Made by a program: the position numbers and the translations under genes
The notes under the pieces: model-generated
What the model saw: only the letters and a program-made list of their open reading frames with translations
What the model was told of the DNA's origin: nothing
Database searches by the model: none
In this document: in pieces, positions 9,401 through 18,743 of the stretch
Layout of the letters: every line of letters begins with the position of its first letter
How positions within the stretch are numbered: position 1 is the stretch's first letter
Assembly (NCBI RefSeq): GCF_001017175.1
Contig: NZ_LCYG01000045.1
Location: 1-64,000, forward strand
Length of the DNA: 64,000 bases
Origin: Microvirga vignae
Lineage (GTDB): Bacteria > Pseudomonadota > Alphaproteobacteria > Rhizobiales > Beijerinckiaceae
Reading direction: 5' to 3'

Positions 9401-12336
9401 ACAACGTCAACGAGATGATCCGCAACTTGCGCGATACGACGCTCAAGAATGCGGAACAGGATTGGCTCAAGACCAACCTCGCCAAGTTCACTCGCATGCT
9501 GCAGGGCGAGCGTGATCTCACCACGGTGTCCAACATGATCCTGTCGGAGATCGCGCCGCTGGTGAATGCGCAGCATGGTGTGTTCTATACGGTTGACGCG
9601 GACGGCGGCGAGCCGATGCTCGAACTCGTTGCTTCTTACGCTTTTACCGAGCGCAAGCATCTCAACAATCGCTTCCGTCTCAAGGAAGGTCTTGTTGGGC
9701 AGGTTGCCTATGAGAAGAAACGCATTCTCGTCACCAATGCTCCAGGCGATTACATCACTATCAGCTCCGCATTGGGCGAGGCTCCGCCACTCAACATCAT
9801 CGTTCTGCCGGTGTTGTTCGAACAGGAGGTGAAGGCTGTCATCGAACTCGCCTCGTTCAGCCGCTTCTCGGAGACGCATCAGTCGTTCCTCGATCAGCTG
9901 ACCGAGTCGATCGGTATCGTTCTCAACACCATTGCCGCCAACATGCGGACGGAAGGCCTGCTCAAGCAATCGCAGCTCCTTACGATCGAGCTGCAGAGCC
10001 AGCAGGAGGAGTTGAAGAACACGAATGATCGTCTGGAGCAGCAGGCAGCAACCCTCCGTCAGTCGGAAGAACTTCTGCGCCAGCAGCAGGAGGCGCTTCA
10101 GAAGTCCAATGAGGAGCTTGAGGACAAGGCCCGCTTGCTTGAACTGCAGAAGCAGGAGGTCGAGGCCAAGAACCGCGAGGTTTCTGTCGCCAAGACTGCG
10201 CTGGAGGAGAAAGCCGAGCAACTGTCGCTGACTTCGCGCTACAAATCCCAGTTCCTGGCCAATATGAGCCATGAGCTGCGTACACCGCTCAACTCGCTCC
10301 TGATCTTGTCGAAGCTCCTCACGGAGAACCCGGAGGGCAATCTCAGCGACAAGCAGAAGGAGTTTGCCAAGACGATCCACGCGGCCGGCTCGGACCTGCT
10401 TGCCCTGATCAATGACATCCTCGATCTGTCGAAGATCGAGTCTGGCACGGTGAGCCTCGAAGTCACGAATGTGAGCTTCAAGGATCTCGTAACTCACATG
10501 GATCGCACCTTCCGCCAGATCGCCGAGGAGCGGAAGCTCGACTTCCATATCGATGTCGATTCGAAGCTTCCATCCATGATCAGGACGGACTCGAAGCGGC
10601 TGCAGCAAGTCCTGCGCAACCTCCTGTCAAATGCCTTTAAGTTCACCGAAAAAGGTGGCGTAAGACTGCGCATCGGCTCGGCTGAAGGTTCACCATTGCG
10701 GGCAGGTAGCCAGTGGATCTCGATCGCCGTCACGGATACCGGCATCGGTATTCCGGAGGACAAGCAGCGCATCATCTTCGAGGCGTTCCAGCAGGCGGAT
10801 GGCACGACGAGCCGCAAATATGGCGGTACGGGTCTCGGCCTTTCGATTAGCCGCGAAATTGCACGTCTGCTCGGTGGCGAGATCGTAGTGTCGAGTGCGC
10901 CGGGACAGGGCTCGACCTTCACCTTGTTCCTGCCGCTGGAACCACCTGCGAACCACGGTGTTCAAACATTCACCTCGAGCCCGCGCCCTAATGGAGGCGG
11001 CACGACTGGTGCTGCAGAAGACACCTCGTCCACCATCCTGCGTCAGCCGTCGGCACCAATGGCGCTTTCGGCTTCCCTCGATGACAGGCATGCCATCGTA
11101 TCGGGCGACCGAGTCGTTCTGATCATCGAGGATGATGCAATGTTTGCGTCCGTTCTCCTTGAGCTTGCACGCGAGCAGGGCTTCAAGGGACTGATCGCCA
11201 TGGATGGTGCTTCGGCTCTTGCGTTGGCGCATCGGTACAAGCCTCATGCAATCACGCTTGATATCGGTCTGCCCGATATGGATGGCTGGGCGTTGCTTGA
11301 TCTTCTCAAGCACGATCCGAGGACACGTCACGTGCCTATCCACGTGATCTCGGTGGATGATCAGAAGAAGCGCGGTCTCAAGGCAGGCGCCTTCGGCTTC
11401 CTTGAGAAGCCAGTCGACCGGGAATCCCTGATGACGGCGTTGAACCGCACCAAGGATTTCATTGATCGGCCTGTCAAAAAACTGATCCTCGTCGAGGATG
11501 ATGATAACCAACGGATGAGTATGTCCGAGCTCATGAAAGGTGAGGAGGTGGACATCACCGCCGTCGCTACGGCGGAGGAGGCCCTTGAGACCATCCAGGC
11601 ACGCAAATTTGATTGTGCCGTGGTGGATCTCGGCTTGCCGGATCTTCCGGGGGCAGAGCTCATCGAACGAATCCGCAAGACCAAGGGGGGCGAGGATCTC
11701 CCGATCGTCATCTATACCGGACAGGATCTGAGCCGTGCGGAAGAGCGCCGTCTGGAGCAGATGGCCGCAACGGTGATCCTGAAAGGCGAGGGGTCTTCCG
11801 AGCGGCTTCTCAACGATACGGCCTTGTTCCTACATCGCTCGATCAGTGCGATCCCGGAGGAGAGCCAGATCATCGTTGAGCCGAAAGGAGAGGCCGCTCT
11901 CGAGGGCCGCAAGGTACTTATCATTGACGATGACATGCGCAACATCTTCTCGCTGACGAGCGCTCTCGAGCAATATGGCCTCAGCGTCATCTTTGCGGAG
12001 AATGGTCTTGAGGGCATCGAGAAGCTGCGTGAGACACCTGACGTGGACATCGCCCTTGTCGATATCATGATGCCAGAGATGGATGGTTACGAGACGATGC
12101 GGGAAATCCGGAAGGATCCTCGCTATCGAGATCTTCCGCTCATTGCCGTCACGGCGAAGGCCATGAAGGGTGACAGGGAAAAGTGTCTGGAAGCGGGCGC
12201 GACCGATTATGTCTCGAAACCTGTGGACATCGATCAACTTCTCGCCGTCTTGCGCGTTCAACTGAGTCGAAGCACCTATGTGCCTGAGGGGAGGACACAC
12301 TCCAATGGTGCAGCAGAGACCGGTCTGAGGACATGA
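6493..12336 (+). CDS. Soluble poly-HAMP hybrid histidine kinase (Nik1/Os-1-like)
   Basis: 1947 aa from the ATG at 6493. No transmembrane segment is visible, so it should be cytosolic. Order: tandem HAMP array (about residues 20-990), GAF domain (about 1005-1160), coiled coil rich in Q/E/L (about 1160-1245), HisKA with [14 protein letters not shown] (H1260), HATPase_c ([21 protein letters not shown]), then three receiver domains with phospho-acceptor Asp at about 1590, 1712 and 1857. The middle receiver is divergent: its usual Lys region reads VILKGEGSS. The array consists of 92-residue units, each a double HAMP, as in fungal group III osmosensor kinases and their bacterial relatives. It is followed, with an ATGA overlap, by a second hybrid kinase. 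Predicted to be stress-induced (EcfG promoter at 6364); osmotic or turgor input is inferred from the fungal analogy only. The frame could be read upstream to 6226, but that part overlaps the LysR gene and the promoter. Confidence 0.9.
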   Translation: MPQVESATSQLDPRLLLKVLRAFRKGDFSVRLPTDMTGVDGEIAEAFNDIADLNQGLARELDRVAKVVGKEGRISERGRLDGATGCWSDCITSVNSMIGDIVQPTIEVARVIGAVAKGDLSQTIELETEGRPLRGEFLRIGKVVNTMVGQLGSFASEVTRVAREVGSEGKLGGQAKVKGVAGTWKDLTDNVNLMAANLTGQVRNIAEVTTAVAMGDLSKKITVDVKGEILELKNTINTMVDQLNSFAGEVTRVAREVGTEGKLGGQAEVRGVGGVWKDLTENVNMMAANLTGQVRNIAEVTTAVARGDLSKKITVDVKGEILALKSTINTMVDQLNSFASEVTRVAKEVGSEGKLGGQAQVEGVGGVWRDLTENVNMMAANLTGQVRNIAEVTTAVANGDLSKKITVEVRGEILELKNTINTMVDQLNSFASEVTRVAREVGSEGKLGGQAQVRGVAGTWKDLTDNVNLMAANLTGQVRNIAEVTTAVANGDLSKKITVEVRGEILELKNTINTMVDQLNSFAGEVTRVAREVGSEGKLGGQARVEGVAGTWKDLTDNVNLMAANLTGQVRNIAEVTTAVAMGDLSKKITVEVRGEILELKNTINTMVDQLNSFASEVTRVAKEVGSEGKLGGQAQVRGVAGTWKDLTDNVNMMAANLTGQVRNIAEVTTAVAMGDLSKKITVAVEGEILELKNTINTMVDQLNSFAGEVTRVAREVGTEGKLGGQAQVRGVGGVWKDLTDNVNMMAANLTGQVRNIAEVTTAVANGDLSKKITVDVRGEILELKSTINTMVDQLNSFASEVTRVAREVGIEGKLGGQAQVRGVAGTWKDLTDNVNMMANNLTGQVRGIASVVTAVAEGDLKRKLTVDAKGEIAALADTINEMIDTLATFADQVTNVAREVGVEGKLGGQARVPGAAGLWRDLTDNVNQLAANLTTQVRAIADVATAVTKGDLTRSISVEASGELASLKDNVNEMIRNLRDTTLKNAEQDWLKTNLAKFTRMLQGERDLTTVSNMILSEIAPLVNAQHGVFYTVDADGGEPMLELVASYAFTERKHLNNRFRLKEGLVGQVAYEKKRILVTNAPGDYITISSALGEAPPLNIIVLPVLFEQEVKAVIELASFSRFSETHQSFLDQLTESIGIVLNTIAANMRTEGLLKQSQLLTIELQSQQEELKNTNDRLEQQAATLRQSEELLRQQQEALQKSNEELEDKARLLELQKQEVEAKNREVSVAKTALEEKAEQLSLTSRYKSQFLANMSHELRTPLNSLLILSKLLTENPEGNLSDKQKEFAKTIHAAGSDLLALINDILDLSKIESGTVSLEVTNVSFKDLVTHMDRTFRQIAEERKLDFHIDVDSKLPSMIRTDSKRLQQVLRNLLSNAFKFTEKGGVRLRIGSAEGSPLRAGSQWISIAVTDTGIGIPEDKQRIIFEAFQQADGTTSRKYGGTGLGLSISREIARLLGGEIVVSSAPGQGSTFTLFLPLEPPANHGVQTFTSSPRPNGGGTTGAAEDTSSTILRQPSAPMALSASLDDRHAIVSGDRVVLIIEDDAMFASVLLELAREQGFKGLIAMDGASALALAHRYKPHAITLDIGLPDMDGWALLDLLKHDPRTRHVPIHVISVDDQKKRGLKAGAFGFLEKPVDRESLMTALNRTKDFIDRPVKKLILVEDDDNQRMSMSELMKGEEVDITAVATAEEALETIQARKFDCAVVDLGLPDLPGAELIERIRKTKGGEDLPIVIYTGQDLSRAEERRLEQMAATVILKGEGSSERLLNDTALFLHRSISAIPEESQIIVEPKGEAALEGRKVLIIDDDMRNIFSLTSALEQYGLSVIFAENGLEGIEKLRETPDVDIALVDIMMPEMDGYETMREIRKDPRYRDLPLIAVTAKAMKGDREKCLEAGATDYVSKPVDIDQLLAVLRVQLSRSTYVPEGRTHSNGAAETGLRT
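7081..9012 (+). repeat. Seven tandem 276-bp repeats encoding 92-aa double-HAMP units
   Basis: Units begin at 7081, 7357, 7633, 7909, 8185, 8461 and 8737, each starting at the codon for N in [17 protein letters not shown]. The spacing is exactly 276 bp with no indels. Copies differ by scattered substitutions, for example SFAGE/SFASE, AGTWKD/GGVWKD, and the residue before GDLSKKITV (M, R or N). Less similar units continue the array: one of 291 bp before it (from about 6790) and units starting at 9013 and 9289 after it. The nucleotide identity is high enough for unequal recombination. Confidence 0.9.
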
Positions 12337-14432
12337 TAGAACATATTGGGCAGCGCGGGCCGGAACCCGACCTGAGGCCTCAGGTTGTGGCACGCGCCAT
12401 GTCTAGCCCTGTGCCAGCAAAGATTCTGGTGGTCGATGACGACCCCCGGAATCTGATTGCTGTCGAGGAGATCCTCAGGGCGCCTGGAATAGAGATCATC
12501 ACGGCAGATTCTGGTGAGGCTGCCTTGCGGCAGGTTCTGAAGCATGACTTCGCGGTCATCCTTCTCGACGTGCAGATGCCCCGCCTCGACGGTTATGAAG
12601 TTGCGGGTCTCATCCGCAACCGGCCCCGCTCGTCACGTGTCCCCATCCTATTCCTGACGGCCTTCAACAAGGACGACATGCACGTCTTCCGCGGGTACTC
12701 GGCCGGCGCTGTCGATTATGTTTTCAAACCCATCGAGCCGCTGATCCTAAGGTCGAAGGTCGATGTGTTCGTCGATCTCTACCGCAAGACGGAGGAGATC
12801 CGCCGGCAGGGCGAGGAAGAACGCCGCCTGCTGATGGAGAACCTGCGGGTTCGGAGTGAGAAGCTCAAGACTGAGCAGGCCCTGCGACGCCGAGAGGAGC
12901 ATCAATCCATTGTCCTGGAATCGCTGCCGATTGCGCTCTACACCGCATCGGTGCAGGAAGATCACCGGCAGCTCCATTTCACGAGTGAGAGTATCGAACG
13001 TATTACCGGCTTCCCACCCAAGGCGTTCCTGCAATCGCCGGACTTCTGGTCATCTCGTCTTCATCCCGATGACCGGGAGAGGGTGCTTTCACAGCTCCAG
13101 GAGCTGACGCACCAAGGCGCTGTCACCCTGGAGTACCGTTGGACTTGTGCCGATGGGACGGAGCGGTTCTTCCTCGATCAGACTATGCTCATGCATGATG
13201 ACGAGGGACGCCCGCGCGAGTTCTTCGGCATGTGGTTTGACATCACAGAACGCAAGCAGATGGAGCAGAACCTTCTCCATGCCAGCAAGCTCGAAGCCGT
13301 GGGGCGCTTGACGGGTGGAATTGCGCACGACTTCAACAACATGTTGAGTGTTGTCATCGGCAATCTCGATCTGCTGCAGAAAGCCATCAAAGGCAATGCG
13401 AAGGCGGAGACGCGAGTCAGGATGGCCATGGAGGGGGCGCAAAGATGTGCGGATCTCACGCACAGGCTTCTCGCCTTCTCGCGTCGTCAGCCGCTGCAGG
13501 TCTCCGTAATCGATGTGGGCGCTTTGATGCCCGGGCTGTTGGAGCTGATGCGCCGCACCTTGGGCGAGCGGATTAATGTCAGCTTGGATGTGGCAGATAA
13601 TGTCTACCCGATCGAGGTCGATCGGGCCCAGCTCGAAGCGGCCCTCCTCAACCTTGCGGTCAATGCGCGCGATGCCATGCCGGAAGGGGGCGATCTGTTG
13701 ATCTCCGTTGGCACACAAACTTTGGAGGAAGGCAAGGTTGAGCACCCTGGTGATTATGTCGTGATTTCGGTCAGTGATACAGGAATCGGCATGTCGGCGG
13801 AGGTTCTCCAACGGGTATTCGAGCCGTTCTTCACGACGAAGGAGAGCGGCAAAGGTACAGGCTTGGGCCTCAGCATGGTCTACGGATTTGTTCAGCAATC
13901 CCACGGTCATGTGGAGATCGACAGCGCCCCCAGTCAGGGAACGACGATCCGTATCTTCCTGCCTCGCGCTTATGGAACGGCCGAGAGCCTCAACGAGAAG
14001 CAGACGGTTTTCGCAAAACCGTTTGGCGAAGGACAGACCGTCCTGGTCGTAGAGGATAATCCTGCTGTCCGTCAGGTTGCCATCTCAACCCTGCATTCAC
14101 TCGGTTTCGACGTTGTCGAGGCGGAAACCGGCGATGAGGCTGCTCAGGTGCTGAGAACGAACGATCACATTCGTCTTGTCCTATCTGACGTTCGCATGCC
14201 CGGCGGTCTAAGTGGAATTGACCTTGCCCGCTTCATCAAGAGCGAAAAGCCGGACGTCCGCGTTCTCCTGACAACCGGTTATGTGGATAGCGCAGAAATG
14301 ATCGAGGACGTTGAGCTGCTCTACAAGCCCTATCGCGCCACGGATCTCGCCGACAAAATCCAAGCTCTGTTGGAGAAGCCGGAGCCGGTCGGCAGAAATA
14401 TCGCCCCGAGGCTGGCCGCTGTCTCCGCTTGA
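12333..14432 (+). CDS. Hybrid histidine kinase: REC-PAS-HisKA-HATPase-REC
   Basis: 699 aa. An N-terminal receiver (about 29-145; Asp D79 in [14 protein letters not shown]) leads through a short coiled coil (150-190) to a PAS domain with PAC (about 195-310), a HisKA motif [15 protein letters not shown] (H332), HATPase_c ([26 protein letters not shown]) and a C-terminal receiver (D619 in [11 protein letters not shown]). The HDFNN type kinase with C-terminal receiver is common in Hyphomicrobiales. Its ATG overlaps the stop of the poly-HAMP kinase (ATGA), so the two are coupled. The N-terminal receiver could accept phosphate from the upstream kinase, giving a two-step relay. No DNA-binding output is present in either protein. 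Confidence 0.9.
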   Translation: MIEHIGQRGPEPDLRPQVVARAMSSPVPAKILVVDDDPRNLIAVEEILRAPGIEIITADSGEAALRQVLKHDFAVILLDVQMPRLDGYEVAGLIRNRPRSSRVPILFLTAFNKDDMHVFRGYSAGAVDYVFKPIEPLILRSKVDVFVDLYRKTEEIRRQGEEERRLLMENLRVRSEKLKTEQALRRREEHQSIVLESLPIALYTASVQEDHRQLHFTSESIERITGFPPKAFLQSPDFWSSRLHPDDRERVLSQLQELTHQGAVTLEYRWTCADGTERFFLDQTMLMHDDEGRPREFFGMWFDITERKQMEQNLLHASKLEAVGRLTGGIAHDFNNMLSVVIGNLDLLQKAIKGNAKAETRVRMAMEGAQRCADLTHRLLAFSRRQPLQVSVIDVGALMPGLLELMRRTLGERINVSLDVADNVYPIEVDRAQLEAALLNLAVNARDAMPEGGDLLISVGTQTLEEGKVEHPGDYVVISVSDTGIGMSAEVLQRVFEPFFTTKESGKGTGLGLSMVYGFVQQSHGHVEIDSAPSQGTTIRIFLPRAYGTAESLNEKQTVFAKPFGEGQTVLVVEDNPAVRQVAISTLHSLGFDVVEAETGDEAAQVLRTNDHIRLVLSDVRMPGGLSGIDLARFIKSEKPDVRVLLTTGYVDSAEMIEDVELLYKPYRATDLADKIQALLEKPEPVGRNIAPRLAAVSA

Positions 14433-14534
14433 AAGCTTATGAGGCCCGAGCTTTTCCTGCGGGCGGGGTGACTTGCTGTTCTTCGGAATCGCCCAGCGGT
14501 GTAGGGTCTATGAGGGATCGCACGGAAGCGGGCG

Positions 14535-15119
14535 ATGAGTGACAAGGCAGATATTGTTTTCCTGGATTTTGAAGCCTCCTCGCTGGGAAAGGAAGGTTAC
14601 CCGATCGAGGTTGCCTGGGTGTTCGCATCGGGAGGTGAGGAGACACACCTCATCAAGCCCGCTCCCTCCTGGACAGATTGGTCCGCAGAGTCGGAAGCGA
14701 CCCACCATCTCACGCGAGAGCGATTGATGTCCGAGGGGGAGGCGCATGACAAGGTGGCCAAGCGCATGCTGGATGTGCTCTCGGGCCACGCCCTCTATGC
14801 GACTGCTCCCTCTTGGGACGGGCAATGGCTCAGCAGGCTGCTGAGGGGCGCGGGCCTCCCGCGGCATGCCTTGCGCCTGCAGGATACTGATGTCGCGCAT
14901 GAGAGCGCAATTTGCAGGATCCTGCAGGAAGCGGGCGTGTCAGAGAGCGAATGCGCTGATCTTGCGAAGGAGATCCTCGCGCAGGCACGCCGGAAGGATG
15001 AGGCGGACGGGGAACCCGTTCACCGCGCTCTCGCGGATGCCAAGCGCGAGCTGCGCGTGTGGCGCGATGTGCAAAGACGCGCAGAAGAATGCGCGAAAAG
15101 CCTCATGCCAAGGACCTGA
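14535..15119 (+). CDS. DEDDh-type 3'-5' exonuclease-like protein
   Basis: 194 aa. The N-terminus IVFLDFEASSLG matches exonuclease motif I of the DEDD superfamily (D and E after a hydrophobic beta strand). The central TAPSWDGQWL stretch could supply motif II, and HRALADAKRE near the C-terminus fits motif III of the DEDDh group (H and D). Other RNase T/DnaQ landmarks are weak, so the substrate is unknown. The gene stands alone between the kinase pair and the convergent fixK-like gene, and its stop codon lies within a bidirectional terminator. Confidence 0.6.
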   Translation: MSDKADIVFLDFEASSLGKEGYPIEVAWVFASGGEETHLIKPAPSWTDWSAESEATHHLTRERLMSEGEAHDKVAKRMLDVLSGHALYATAPSWDGQWLSRLLRGAGLPRHALRLQDTDVAHESAICRILQEAGVSESECADLAKEILAQARRKDEADGEPVHRALADAKRELRVWRDVQRRAEECAKSLMPRT

Positions 15120-15126
15120 GGCTTTT
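15096..15126. terminator. Bidirectional intrinsic terminator between convergent genes
   Basis: AAAAGCCTCA (15096-15105) pairs perfectly with TGAGGCTTTT (15117-15126) around an 11-nt loop. An A-run on one side and a T-run on the other make it work in both directions. The TGA stop of the exonuclease-like gene lies at the base of the right arm, and the fixK-like gene ends at 15148 on the other strand. Confidence 0.8.
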
Positions 15127-15147
15127 CATGAAGGGATATGAAGTCGA

Positions 15148-15825
15148 TCAGGCCTCGAGGCGCTCGAGAGCGGCCTTGTCGCGCAGGACGATGGAGCGGC
15201 GGTGGGCCGGCAGCTCAATGATGCCCTGGCGTTCGAGCTGCGTGAGCGAGCGCGAGACGGTTTCAATGGTAAGGCCCAGATGATCGGCGATGTCGATGCG
15301 CGACATGGGAAGATCGACGTGGCTACCTTCCGTGAGGCGCTCGGAGAGAACGAGCAGGAAGGTTGCAATCTTTTCCAGGGCGTGCTTGCGACCGAGCAGC
15401 AGCATGTGATCCTGAGCGCGCTCCAGGGAGCGCATCATGGAGCCGATCACCTGATTGGCGAAGGCCTGATCACGTGAGGCCAGAACGTCCAGGCTGCAGC
15501 GGCGATAAGCGATGATGGTCGCATCACCCAGCGCTTCGGCGCTGAAGCGATGCTCGTCGCCCGATTCCACGCCGAAGATGTCGCCAGGAAGATGGAAGGC
15601 GTCGATCTGGCGGCGGCCATCGCTCAGGAGCTTGAAGGTGCGCACGGCACCGGAGACTACCTTGTAGAAGTACGCGGCCCGATCGCCCTCGGCAAAGACC
15701 TCTTCGTCCTTGGCCACCGTGCGGGCGGTGCCGAGTTCGGGGGTGGTGCGGGATGCAGGGGTATTGCGCAGAAGCGCAGCATTCGGGGCAATCTGGGTGC
15801 TGAGGGAAGCGTGCGCGGTCTGCAT
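15148..15825 (-). CDS. fixK: Crp/Fnr-family regulator, FixK type
   Basis: 225 aa. Cyclic-nucleotide-like beta-barrel (about 35-140: EVFAEGDRAAYFYKVVSGAVR, GDIFGVESG), long dimer helix and a C-terminal winged helix with MSRIDIADHLGLTIETVSRSLTQLE. The recognition helix has the E--SR triad that reads TTGAT half sites. The N-terminal cysteine cluster of true Fnr is absent, so it should not sense oxygen by an Fe-S cluster and fits FixK. It is the last gene of the fixL-fixJ-receiver-fixK row, as in Bradyrhizobium fixLJ/fixK2 loci, and is the expected reader of the five FNR/FixK boxes in this window. The name rests on that context. Confidence 0.82.
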   Translation of the reverse strand: MQTAHASLSTQIAPNAALLRNTPASRTTPELGTARTVAKDEEVFAEGDRAAYFYKVVSGAVRTFKLLSDGRRQIDAFHLPGDIFGVESGDEHRFSAEALGDATIIAYRRCSLDVLASRDQAFANQVIGSMMRSLERAQDHMLLLGRKHALEKIATFLLVLSERLTEGSHVDLPMSRIDIADHLGLTIETVSRSLTQLERQGIIELPAHRRSIVLRDKAALERLEA

Positions 15826-15904
15826 CGGGGCTCTCGTCTTTTGTGAATGTCTGACGTGAGCTCAGGGTTAACCTGACGCAGCGGAGGGCGAAATTCAGAT
15901 GCTC

Positions 15905-15920
15905 TCCTAAGGGATATCCC
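15905..15920 (-). promoter_or_regulatory. Candidate FixJ-type site upstream of fixK
   Basis: On the minus strand this reads GGGATATCCCTTAGG, about 80-95 nt upstream of the fixK start. A closely similar block (ATATCCCTTAAGG, plus strand) lies at 16426-16438. The CCCTTA core resembles FixJ target sequences at rhizobial fixK promoters as I recall them; no binding data are available here. Confidence 0.35.
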
Positions 15921-15939
15921 GGAGGGTGGCCTGAAATGG

Positions 15940-16317
15940 TCAGGCTGGGGTGCTCAGTACCCCTCGAATGCTGTCGAGTAACGTACTGTCTTCCAAAGGT
16001 TTTTCAATGACTTGGCGGAACCCGGAATGGGCTGCGCGCTTGCGCATGTCGTCCGTCGCGCGGGCGGTAATCAAAATGGCAGGGAGCTTCACAAGGCGCC
16101 GGCGGAGCCTGTCCATCAACTCGACCCCGTTCATGGACGGCATGTAGTAATCGACAACCAGACAGCCATCGGCGGGCAGTTCCGGTTCCGCAAGCAGTTC
16201 GGCGCCGCTTTCGTAGACGCGCACGTTCATCCCCTCGAGTTCGAGAGCGAACTTTAATGATTGTCGAACGGCGGCATCATCATCCACGACGATGACCGGC
16301 CCTGGTGTCATGGACAT
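15940..16317 (-). CDS. Single-domain response regulator (receiver only)
   Basis: 125 aa consisting of one CheY-like receiver: acidic pocket VVDDDAA (D12-D14), phospho-acceptor D56 in LVVDYYMPSMNG, conserved Thr/Ser region LITARAT, and Lys in VIEKPLED. There is no output domain. It lies between fixJ and fixK, the same position as the stand-alone receiver reported in Bradyrhizobium fixLJ-fixK2 loci. It may act as a phosphate sink or competitor for FixL or another kinase. It has its own FNR/FixK box at 16387, so it is likely feedback-controlled by FixK. Confidence 0.85.
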   Translation of the reverse strand: MSMTPGPVIVVDDDAAVRQSLKFALELEGMNVRVYESGAELLAEPELPADGCLVVDYYMPSMNGVELMDRLRRRLVKLPAILITARATDDMRKRAAHSGFRQVIEKPLEDSTLLDSIRGVLSTPA

Positions 16318-16386
16318 GATGAGGTCCTAATCGGTCCCTGGCTCTAGGGTCACACGAGAACCTAATTCAAGGAAGGGGCCGAGGGC

Positions 16387-16400
16387 TTGATATGGGTCAA
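16387..16400 (-). promoter_or_regulatory. FNR/FixK box upstream of the receiver gene
   Basis: TTGATATGGGTCAA, 70-83 nt upstream of the receiver gene start at 16317. It matches TTGAT-N4-(A/G)TCAA with an intact dyad. Confidence 0.75.
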
Positions 16401-16432
16401 GCCCCTGCCGGCTGACACTTCAGGAATATCCC

Positions 16433-17068
16433 TTAAGGAGTTTCCCCAGTTCCCGTGGGGCGGATACCTACGAGAAGGGCCATGCGGACGAGTTCGGAAA
16501 GGCTGGAAGCCTGCATCTTCGTCATCACATTCGCCCGGTAGATCTCGACAGTGCGGGGACTGATGCCGAGATCGTAAGCGATCACTTTGTTGGCCTTGCC
16601 GGCGACAAGTCCTTCGAGAACCTGGCTTTCCCGCTCCGAGAGGGCTTCGACGCGGGCGCGCACCTCGGCGGTCTGCGCTTCGTGATGCGCATGCTCTTGC
16701 TGGTGTTTCAGCGCTGCACGGACAGCCGCCAGGAAGAGGTCATCGTCGAACGGCTTCTCAATGAAGTCGATGGCGCCTTCCTTCATGGCTTCCACCGCAA
16801 GCGGCACATCCGCATGGCCGGTCATCACGATAACCGGCAGCGTGAAGCCATGACTTTTCAGGCGGCGCAGGAACTCGATACCGTCAATACCAGGCATGCG
16901 CACATCTGTGACGATGCAGCCATCGGAGGCGGATTTCACACTGTCCAGAAAGGCGGAAGCCGATTCATGGAGGCGCACAGGCAAACCGTCCGAGGCGAGC
17001 AGGAAGGACAGGGACTGGCGCACCGCCAGATCGTCATCCACCACATGCACGATCGCTTCACTCGGCAT
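16433..17068 (-). CDS. fixJ: FixJ response regulator (REC-LuxR)
   Basis: 211 aa. Receiver (1-120) with DDD pocket (D11-D13), phospho-Asp D55 in [13 protein letters not shown] in IVMTGHAD and K in FIEKPF. Linker, then a LuxR/GerE helix-turn-helix (about 145-205: [36 protein letters not shown]). The SPRTVE motif and short linker are typical of the FixJ subgroup. It overlaps the fixL stop by 11 nt and accepts phosphate from FixL when oxygen is low, then activates fixK-type promoters. Confidence 0.92.
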   Translation of the reverse strand: MPSEAIVHVVDDDLAVRQSLSFLLASDGLPVRLHESASAFLDSVKSASDGCIVTDVRMPGIDGIEFLRRLKSHGFTLPVIVMTGHADVPLAVEAMKEGAIDFIEKPFDDDLFLAAVRAALKHQQEHAHHEAQTAEVRARVEALSERESQVLEGLVAGKANKVIAYDLGISPRTVEIYRANVMTKMQASSLSELVRMALLVGIRPTGTGETP

Positions 17069-18599
17069 TCGCTAACTCCTCCTGACTGACAGCACGCAAC
17101 GTGAATCTGAACGTGGTTCCCCGACCAACTTCCGATTCGATCCAGATCTTCCCGCCATGGGATTCGACGATGGTTCGGCAGATCGACAGGCCTACGCCCA
17201 TACCATGTTTCTTCGTCGTCACGAACGGCTGGAAGAGACGTTCCAGAACCTCAGGTTCGATGCCGGTGCCCGTATCGGCAACGCTGACCTCGACCAACTC
17301 TTCCTTCGGCAGGGATTGGGTGGCGATCGCCAGTTCCCGGCGGGAAGAATCTTCCATGGCCTCGATAGCATTGCGGATGAGGTTCAAAAGCACCTGCTGG
17401 ATCTGAATGCGGTCTGCCAGCACCATGGGGGCCTCAGGGTCGAAGCGGTATGTGACGCGCACGCCCTTTTCTCTGGCGCCAACGAGGGCGAGGGCGCTGG
17501 CCTCCTCGACCAGTTTGGGTAGGCTTTCGAGATGCCGTTCGCTTTCGCCGCGCGCCACGAACTCGCGAAGGTGGCGAATGACCTGACCTGCACGCAGCGC
17601 CTGCTCGGCGGCTTGGTTCACAGCTCCCTCAAGCACCGGTACGTCCTGGCCTTCCATGCGCTGGAGAATGCGGCGGCAGCCTTTGAGATAGTTTGCGATG
17701 GCTGTGAGGGGCTGGTTGATCTCGTGTGCCAGAGTCGAGGCCATTTCGCCAAGCGCCGTGAAGCGCGACATATGCACGAGTTCGGATTGGAGCTCCTGCA
17801 GGCGGGCTTCCGTCTTTTGTCGCTCGGTGAGATCGCGAATGAAGCCGGTGAAGTAGCGCTGGCCCCCCGAGCGCATCTCGCCGACGGCCAGCTCGATGGG
17901 GAAGGTAGAGCCATCCTTGCTCTGGCCCACGACGACGCGGCCGATGCCGATGATCCGTCGCTCGCCGGTGGTGAGATAGCGATGCATGTAGCCGTCATGC
18001 TGCCCTCGATAGGGCTCCGGCATGAGGATCTTGATGTTCTCGCCGATGATCTCTTGATCCTTGTAGCCGAACAGGCGTTCGGCAGCAGCGCTGAAGAACT
18101 GGATGCGCGCCTGCTCGTCGATGACGATCATGGCGTCCGGCACCGTCTCCAGGATCGAGCGCAGATGCGCCTCGCGGGTTCTGAGGGCCTCTTCGGCGGC
18201 GACGCGTTCCGTGATGTCACGCATCACCTTGGCAAACCCAAGAAGCTCGCCGGCCTCGTTCTTCAGGGTCGTGAGGCTGACATGGGCGATAAAGCTCGAG
18301 CCATCCTTGCGGATGCGCACACCCTGCTCCTCATAACGCCCCGTGTCTCGGGCAACTTCGAGTACCTTCGTAGCCTTGCCGTTTTCAAGGTCTTCAGGCG
18401 TGTGAAATATCGAGAAGTGGCGGCCACGGATCTCGTCCTTGCCCCAGCCACCGATGTGCTCTGCACCCGTGTTCCAGCTGATGATCCGCCCCTCTGTGTC
18501 GAGCATGCAGATCGCATAATCGGTCACCGCGTCAACCAGCAGCTGAAAGCTGATATCCTGTTGCGACAGAGTAGAGGGAGCAGAAGCCGAGGCAGTCAA
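17058..18599 (-). CDS. fixL: FixL oxygen-sensing haem-PAS histidine kinase
   Basis: 513 aa, no transmembrane segment, so a soluble FixL as in Bradyrhizobium rather than the membrane-bound Sinorhizobium type. PAS-1 (about 20-135) precedes the haem PAS-2 (about 145-260). In PAS-2, [10 protein letters not shown] supplies the proximal haem His (H201) and RIIGIGR the distal Arg (R221), equivalent to H200 and R220 of Bradyrhizobium FixL. The kinase core has [18 protein letters not shown] (H292), N box [10 protein letters not shown] and glycine boxes DTGTGI and GMGVGLSIC. Oxygen binding should shut off autophosphorylation. An FNR/FixK box at 18632 lies just upstream. Confidence 0.95.
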   Translation of the reverse strand: MTASASAPSTLSQQDISFQLLVDAVTDYAICMLDTEGRIISWNTGAEHIGGWGKDEIRGRHFSIFHTPEDLENGKATKVLEVARDTGRYEEQGVRIRKDGSSFIAHVSLTTLKNEAGELLGFAKVMRDITERVAAEEALRTREAHLRSILETVPDAMIVIDEQARIQFFSAAAERLFGYKDQEIIGENIKILMPEPYRGQHDGYMHRYLTTGERRIIGIGRVVVGQSKDGSTFPIELAVGEMRSGGQRYFTGFIRDLTERQKTEARLQELQSELVHMSRFTALGEMASTLAHEINQPLTAIANYLKGCRRILQRMEGQDVPVLEGAVNQAAEQALRAGQVIRHLREFVARGESERHLESLPKLVEEASALALVGAREKGVRVTYRFDPEAPMVLADRIQIQQVLLNLIRNAIEAMEDSSRRELAIATQSLPKEELVEVSVADTGTGIEPEVLERLFQPFVTTKKHGMGVGLSICRTIVESHGGKIWIESEVGRGTTFRFTLRAVSQEELANAE

Positions 18600-18631
18600 A
18601 GGAAACTCCAGTCGGGATGGCTTCCCATCAA

Positions 18632-18645
18632 TTGACCAAGATCAA
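18632..18645 (-). promoter_or_regulatory. FNR/FixK box upstream of fixL
   Basis: TTGACCAAGATCAA, 33-46 nt upstream of the fixL start. One half site is TTGAC. The close spacing to the start codon could put it near the -35 or -40 position of a fixLJ promoter, implying FixK feedback on fixLJ. Confidence 0.7.
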
Positions 18646-18743
18646 TCCAGGGAAAACGGTCGCCGTTCCTGTGGCGTTCCTAGCACAGGCATAGATGGCT
18701 TCCTACAGGTGTATAATGTCGCCATAAAATGGAAGCTGTGCTT

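Noticed and set aside
6388-10608. Long open frames on the minus strand across the poly-HAMP gene
   Set aside because: They are antisense shadows produced by the repeated, GC-rich coding sequence. Their translation is an unnatural His/Leu/Arg-rich repeat and the plus frame has clear domains.
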